Shown here piece after piece: positions 4,882 to 7,080 of a DNA stretch of 7,080 nt (position 1 is its first letter; every line of letters starts with the position of its first letter). The notes below the pieces were generated by a model. It had not been told where the DNA came from. It worked only from the letters and a program-made list of their open reading frames with translations, and ran no database searches. Both the position numbers and the translations under genes were made by a program. This stretch comes from Holophagales bacterium UBA5066 (GTDB lineage Bacteria > Acidobacteriota > Thermoanaerobaculia > UBA5066), in contig DIAY01000066.1 in NCBI GenBank assembly GCA_002414905.1, positions 867-7,946 on the forward strand. Direction: 5' to 3'.

Positions 4882-6467
4882 GGCCGCAATGGTAGCCCGG
4901 CCGTGCGCTCCTCGTGGGGGTCGTCTTCCGTGTTGATGTCCCAGATGCTCGACCGGTCCGTCCGGCCGGCAAGGATGTCGTCGACGGCGGTCATCGCCGT
5001 GAGCATCGAGTGGTCCTGGTTGTTGTAGCGGTGCATGCCGTTGCGGCCGAGAACCCAGAGGTTCGGCAGGGCATCGAGAAAGTCGCGGAGCACGGGGAGG
5101 CGATCGTAGGAGCCGAGATAGGTCGGGTAGGCCTTCGGCATCCGGATGACGACGCCGTCCCTCACCTTTGAGGGGTCAACGAGGCCGATCCTCTCCATCT
5201 CGGAGACCGCGAGCGCGATCATCGCGTCGTCGTCGAGGCGCCACACCTCGTCCCCGGCGTTGCAGAAGTACTCCAGCCCGATCCAGGCCTTGCTCGGGTC
5301 GGCGACCAGGTCGGGGCTCCAGTTGTTGAAGACCTGCATCCGGCCGACGAGGACGTCCGGCTCCTGGATGTAGATCCAGTTGTCCCGGATCAGACCGCCC
5401 CCCTCCTCCTCGACCTCGAGACGGTCGAGGAGCAGCCCCACGGTGAGAAAGTCCCGGTAGACGAGTCCGGCCGCGACCTGGGCGGCCTCGGGAGGCGCGG
5501 GCGGGTCGAGCGACCGGACGAGGTGGCGCAGCGGCATCGTCGAGAGGACGATATCGGCGGCAATTTCGTGGCGGCGCCCCTCCCTGTCGGTATACGAGAC
5601 CGACGTGAGGCGCTCACCCTCGCGGGTCAGCCCGTCGACCCGGCAGCCGAGCCGGACCTCCCCGCCCCGCGCCTCGACGCGGCGCGCGACCTCCTCCCAG
5701 AGCTGTCCCGGACCAAGCCTGGGGTAGAGGAACCTCTCGACGAGCGAGGTCTCGACCCCTTTCTGCGAGAGGTCTTCAGCCTCGCCGCGAACGATCGTCC
5801 GCAGACGGTGGCGGACCGCCTTCGCGACCGAGAGGCCCCTGATTCTCTGCGCCCCCCACTCGGCGCCGATGTTCCGGCACGGAACTCCCCAGACCTTCTC
5901 GGTGTAGTCGCGGAAGAAGGTCCGGTAGAGCTCGCGCCCGAAACGGTTGACGAGAAAGTCCTCGAGGTTCTTCTCGGGCGTGACGGGCCGTGCGACGGCC
6001 CGGAGGTAGCTGGCGCCGATCCGGAGGGACCGGACGAACCCGAGGTTGCGGAAGGTCGAGGCGCTCAGGCGGATCGGGTAATCGAAAAAGCGCCGACGGT
6101 GATAGATCCGGGAGCGCCTCTCCCGGAGGAGCATGACGAGGCCGGTGTCGTGCGGTTCCGGTCCCCCGCTGTCCTCCCCGAGCGTGCGCGTCGAGCCCTG
6201 GTAGGAGATCGACGCGCCGGCGCCGTCGCGCTGGAGAGGCAGGATCCGGAGCCACCAGTCCATCACGCGGTCGGACTTCGAGAAGAAACGGTGTCCGCCG
6301 AGATCGATCCGGTTTCCGTTGTGGGTGACGGTCCGCGCGATGCCGCCCACGAGCTCGCTCCTCTCGAGGACGACGGGCTTGAACCCGGTGCGGGTCGCCA
6401 GCTCGTACGCCGCAGTCAGCCCGGCAGGCCCGGCCCCCACGACGACGGCGGTTCGCTGATGGCTCAT
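4878..6467 (-). CDS. FAD-dependent oxidoreductase, UDP-galactopyranose mutase-like / amine-oxidase superfamily
   Basis: A 529-residue flavoprotein. The N-terminus is a Rossmann dinucleotide site VVVGAGPAGLTAAYEL (8-23) with the ribose-binding Glu35, then GGIARTV (41-47) and DLGGHRFF (55-62), hallmarks of the group that includes UDP-galactopyranose mutase, protoporphyrinogen oxidase and phytoene desaturase. In mid-protein, FFRDYTEKVWGVPC strongly recalls UGM-like proteins. The C-terminal FAD motif is LGRNGMHRYNNQDHSM (about 473-488). These features match a widespread bacterial NAD(P)/FAD-dependent oxidoreductase family often encoded beside glycosyltransferases; it is longer than true UGM (about 370-400 residues) and its reaction is not established. 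A sugar-ring or lipid-precursor modification is inferred only from context. The ATG start gives the glycine-rich motif its usual distance from the N-terminus. No strong Shine-Dalgarno sequence is close; GAGGGAAGG lies more than 20 nt upstream. Its stop overlaps the next gene's GTG by 4 nt, indicating coupling. Confidence 0.87.
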   Translation of the reverse strand: MSHQRTAVVVGAGPAGLTAAYELATRTGFKPVVLERSELVGGIARTVTHNGNRIDLGGHRFFSKSDRVMDWWLRILPLQRDGAGASISYQGSTRTLGEDSGGPEPHDTGLVMLLRERRSRIYHRRRFFDYPIRLSASTFRNLGFVRSLRIGASYLRAVARPVTPEKNLEDFLVNRFGRELYRTFFRDYTEKVWGVPCRNIGAEWGAQRIRGLSVAKAVRHRLRTIVRGEAEDLSQKGVETSLVERFLYPRLGPGQLWEEVARRVEARGGEVRLGCRVDGLTREGERLTSVSYTDREGRRHEIAADIVLSTMPLRHLVRSLDPPAPPEAAQVAAGLVYRDFLTVGLLLDRLEVEEEGGGLIRDNWIYIQEPDVLVGRMQVFNNWSPDLVADPSKAWIGLEYFCNAGDEVWRLDDDAMIALAVSEMERIGLVDPSKVRDGVVIRMPKAYPTYLGSYDRLPVLRDFLDALPNLWVLGRNGMHRYNNQDHSMLTAMTAVDDILAGRTDRSSIWDINTEDDPHEERTAGLPLRP

Positions 6468-6500
6468 GGCGGTTCGGGCTCGACGGGCCGCCTTCCCTCG
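6468..6500 (-). other. Short intergenic gap between the DUF808 and oxidoreductase genes
   Basis: This 33-bp gap is the longest between gene strings in the window. On the minus strand it contains GAGGGAAGG near its upstream end, about 23 nt before the oxidoreductase ATG, too far for a normal Shine-Dalgarno sequence. I see no promoter-like -35/-10 pair and no hairpin followed by T residues, which favours co-transcription of the two genes. Confidence 0.4.
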
Positions 6501-7080
6501 TCAGGCCCTCTTACGAACCAGCCGGGACCCCAGGTTGACGACGAGGACCGCGAGCCCCCCCGCGAGGATCCCGGCGAGGGTGCCGACGAGCGCCGGGCCG
6601 AGGCTCCCCAGAAGACCACCGGCAGCCGCCAGCCGCTCGGCGAGGTGGTGGAGCGGCGGGAGACCGTGGACGAGGATCCCTCCCCCGACGAGGAACATCG
6701 CGACGGTGCCGGCGACCGACAGGAAGCGCATCAGCCAGGGTGCGGCGCTCAGGATCCCTCCGCCGAGGCTCCGCCGGAAGCGCGCAAAACCCGATGCCCC
6801 CTCGCCACGGCGCAGGAGAAGGCCGAGGTCGTCGAGCTTCACGATCCCCGCGACGAGACCGTAGACACCGACCGTCATCAGGAGCGCGACCCCCGAAAGG
6901 ACGGCGACGCGCGTCACGAAAGGCGCCGCGGCCACCGTGCCGAGCGTGATCGTGACGATCTCGGCCGAGAGGACGAAATCCGTACGGACCGCCCCCTTGA
7001 TCTTCCCCTTCTCGATCTTCGCAAGGTCGAAGTCCGCGCTGAGGAGGGCCCCGGCCGGCTCGGCGCGGTGGGCGTCATCC
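6501..7080 (-). CDS. DUF808 / YedI-family inner membrane protein, C-terminal part (5'-partial)
   Basis: About 192 residues of the C-terminal portion are visible; the frame is open to the window edge, so the start is outside. An internal GTG at 6935 should not be taken as the start, because the sequence before it is clearly part of the family: KIEKGKIKGAVRTDFVLSAEIVTITLGTVA closely matches the DUF808 (E. coli YedI-like) pattern, with its KGAxRTDFxLSAEI core. Further features are a GVYGLVAGIVKLDDLGLLL segment and about four hydrophobic helices, ending in GILAGGLAVLVVNLGSRLVRKRA with a basic tail. Family members are roughly 300-residue inner-membrane proteins of unknown function. The next gene starts 33 bp downstream on the same strand, so the two may be co-transcribed, but nothing links DUF808 to glycan synthesis and it may just be the locus neighbour. 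Confidence 0.88.
   Translation of the reverse strand, partial: DDAHRAEPAGALLSADFDLAKIEKGKIKGAVRTDFVLSAEIVTITLGTVAAAPFVTRVAVLSGVALLMTVGVYGLVAGIVKLDDLGLLLRRGEGASGFARFRRSLGGGILSAAPWLMRFLSVAGTVAMFLVGGGILVHGLPPLHHLAERLAAAGGLLGSLGPALVGTLAGILAGGLAVLVVNLGSRLVRKRA

Noticed and set aside
3928..5028. Long plus-strand open frame (about 366 codons) opposite the second GT2
   Set aside because: Its composition is that of an antisense shadow, and it crosses the GT2/flavoenzyme junction; the minus-strand proteins contain all the conserved motifs.
6501..6935. A complete 144-residue membrane protein starting at GTG 6935
   Set aside because: The conserved DUF808 sequence continues upstream in the same frame to the window edge, so 6935 is an internal codon.
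6466..6949. Plus-strand open frames opposite the DUF808 gene
   Set aside because: Arg/Pro/Ser-rich shadows without any motif.

Overview
This is a compact, high-GC bacterial window (GC-rich third positions, several GTG starts, every genuine stop TGA) holding part of a cell-surface polysaccharide or glycoconjugate locus. No taxonomic marker is present. Codon style and gene content would fit a high-GC Gram-negative lineage such as Acidobacteriota or a deltaproteobacterial-type group, but that is only an impression.

Layout. Two gene strings converge near 3.75-3.86 kb. The plus-strand string (about 1-3855) encodes a family-2 glycosyltransferase (GT2), an HPr-kinase-like P-loop protein and a multi-membrane-spanning GT-C (GT39/ArnT-like) glycosyltransferase. 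The GT2 is interrupted by one in-frame TAG codon and its first few codons lie outside the window. The minus-strand string (read 7080 to 3748) encodes the C-terminal part of a DUF808/YedI-type membrane protein, an FAD-dependent oxidoreductase of the UDP-galactopyranose-mutase-like family, and a second membrane-anchored GT2. Three gene junctions are 4-nt GTGA overlaps, and the two strings overlap tail to tail by 108 bp with codons in exact antisense register. There is almost no intergenic DNA: the longest gap is 33 bp between the DUF808 and oxidoreductase genes. Promoters for both strings must lie outside the window, and I saw no RNA genes, CRISPR arrays or insertion sequences.

How the genes may work together (inference): the two GT2 enzymes would transfer sugars from nucleotide-sugar donors at the inner membrane face, and the GT-C enzyme would transfer from a polyprenyl-phosphate sugar on the outer face. 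The FAD enzyme may modify a sugar or lipid precursor, and the HprK-like protein may phosphorylate a locus-specific protein or small molecule. The points most worth checking are the amber codon inside the first GT2, the register-aligned antisense overlap of the two C-termini, and the HprK-like kinase embedded among glycosyltransferases without a visible partner.
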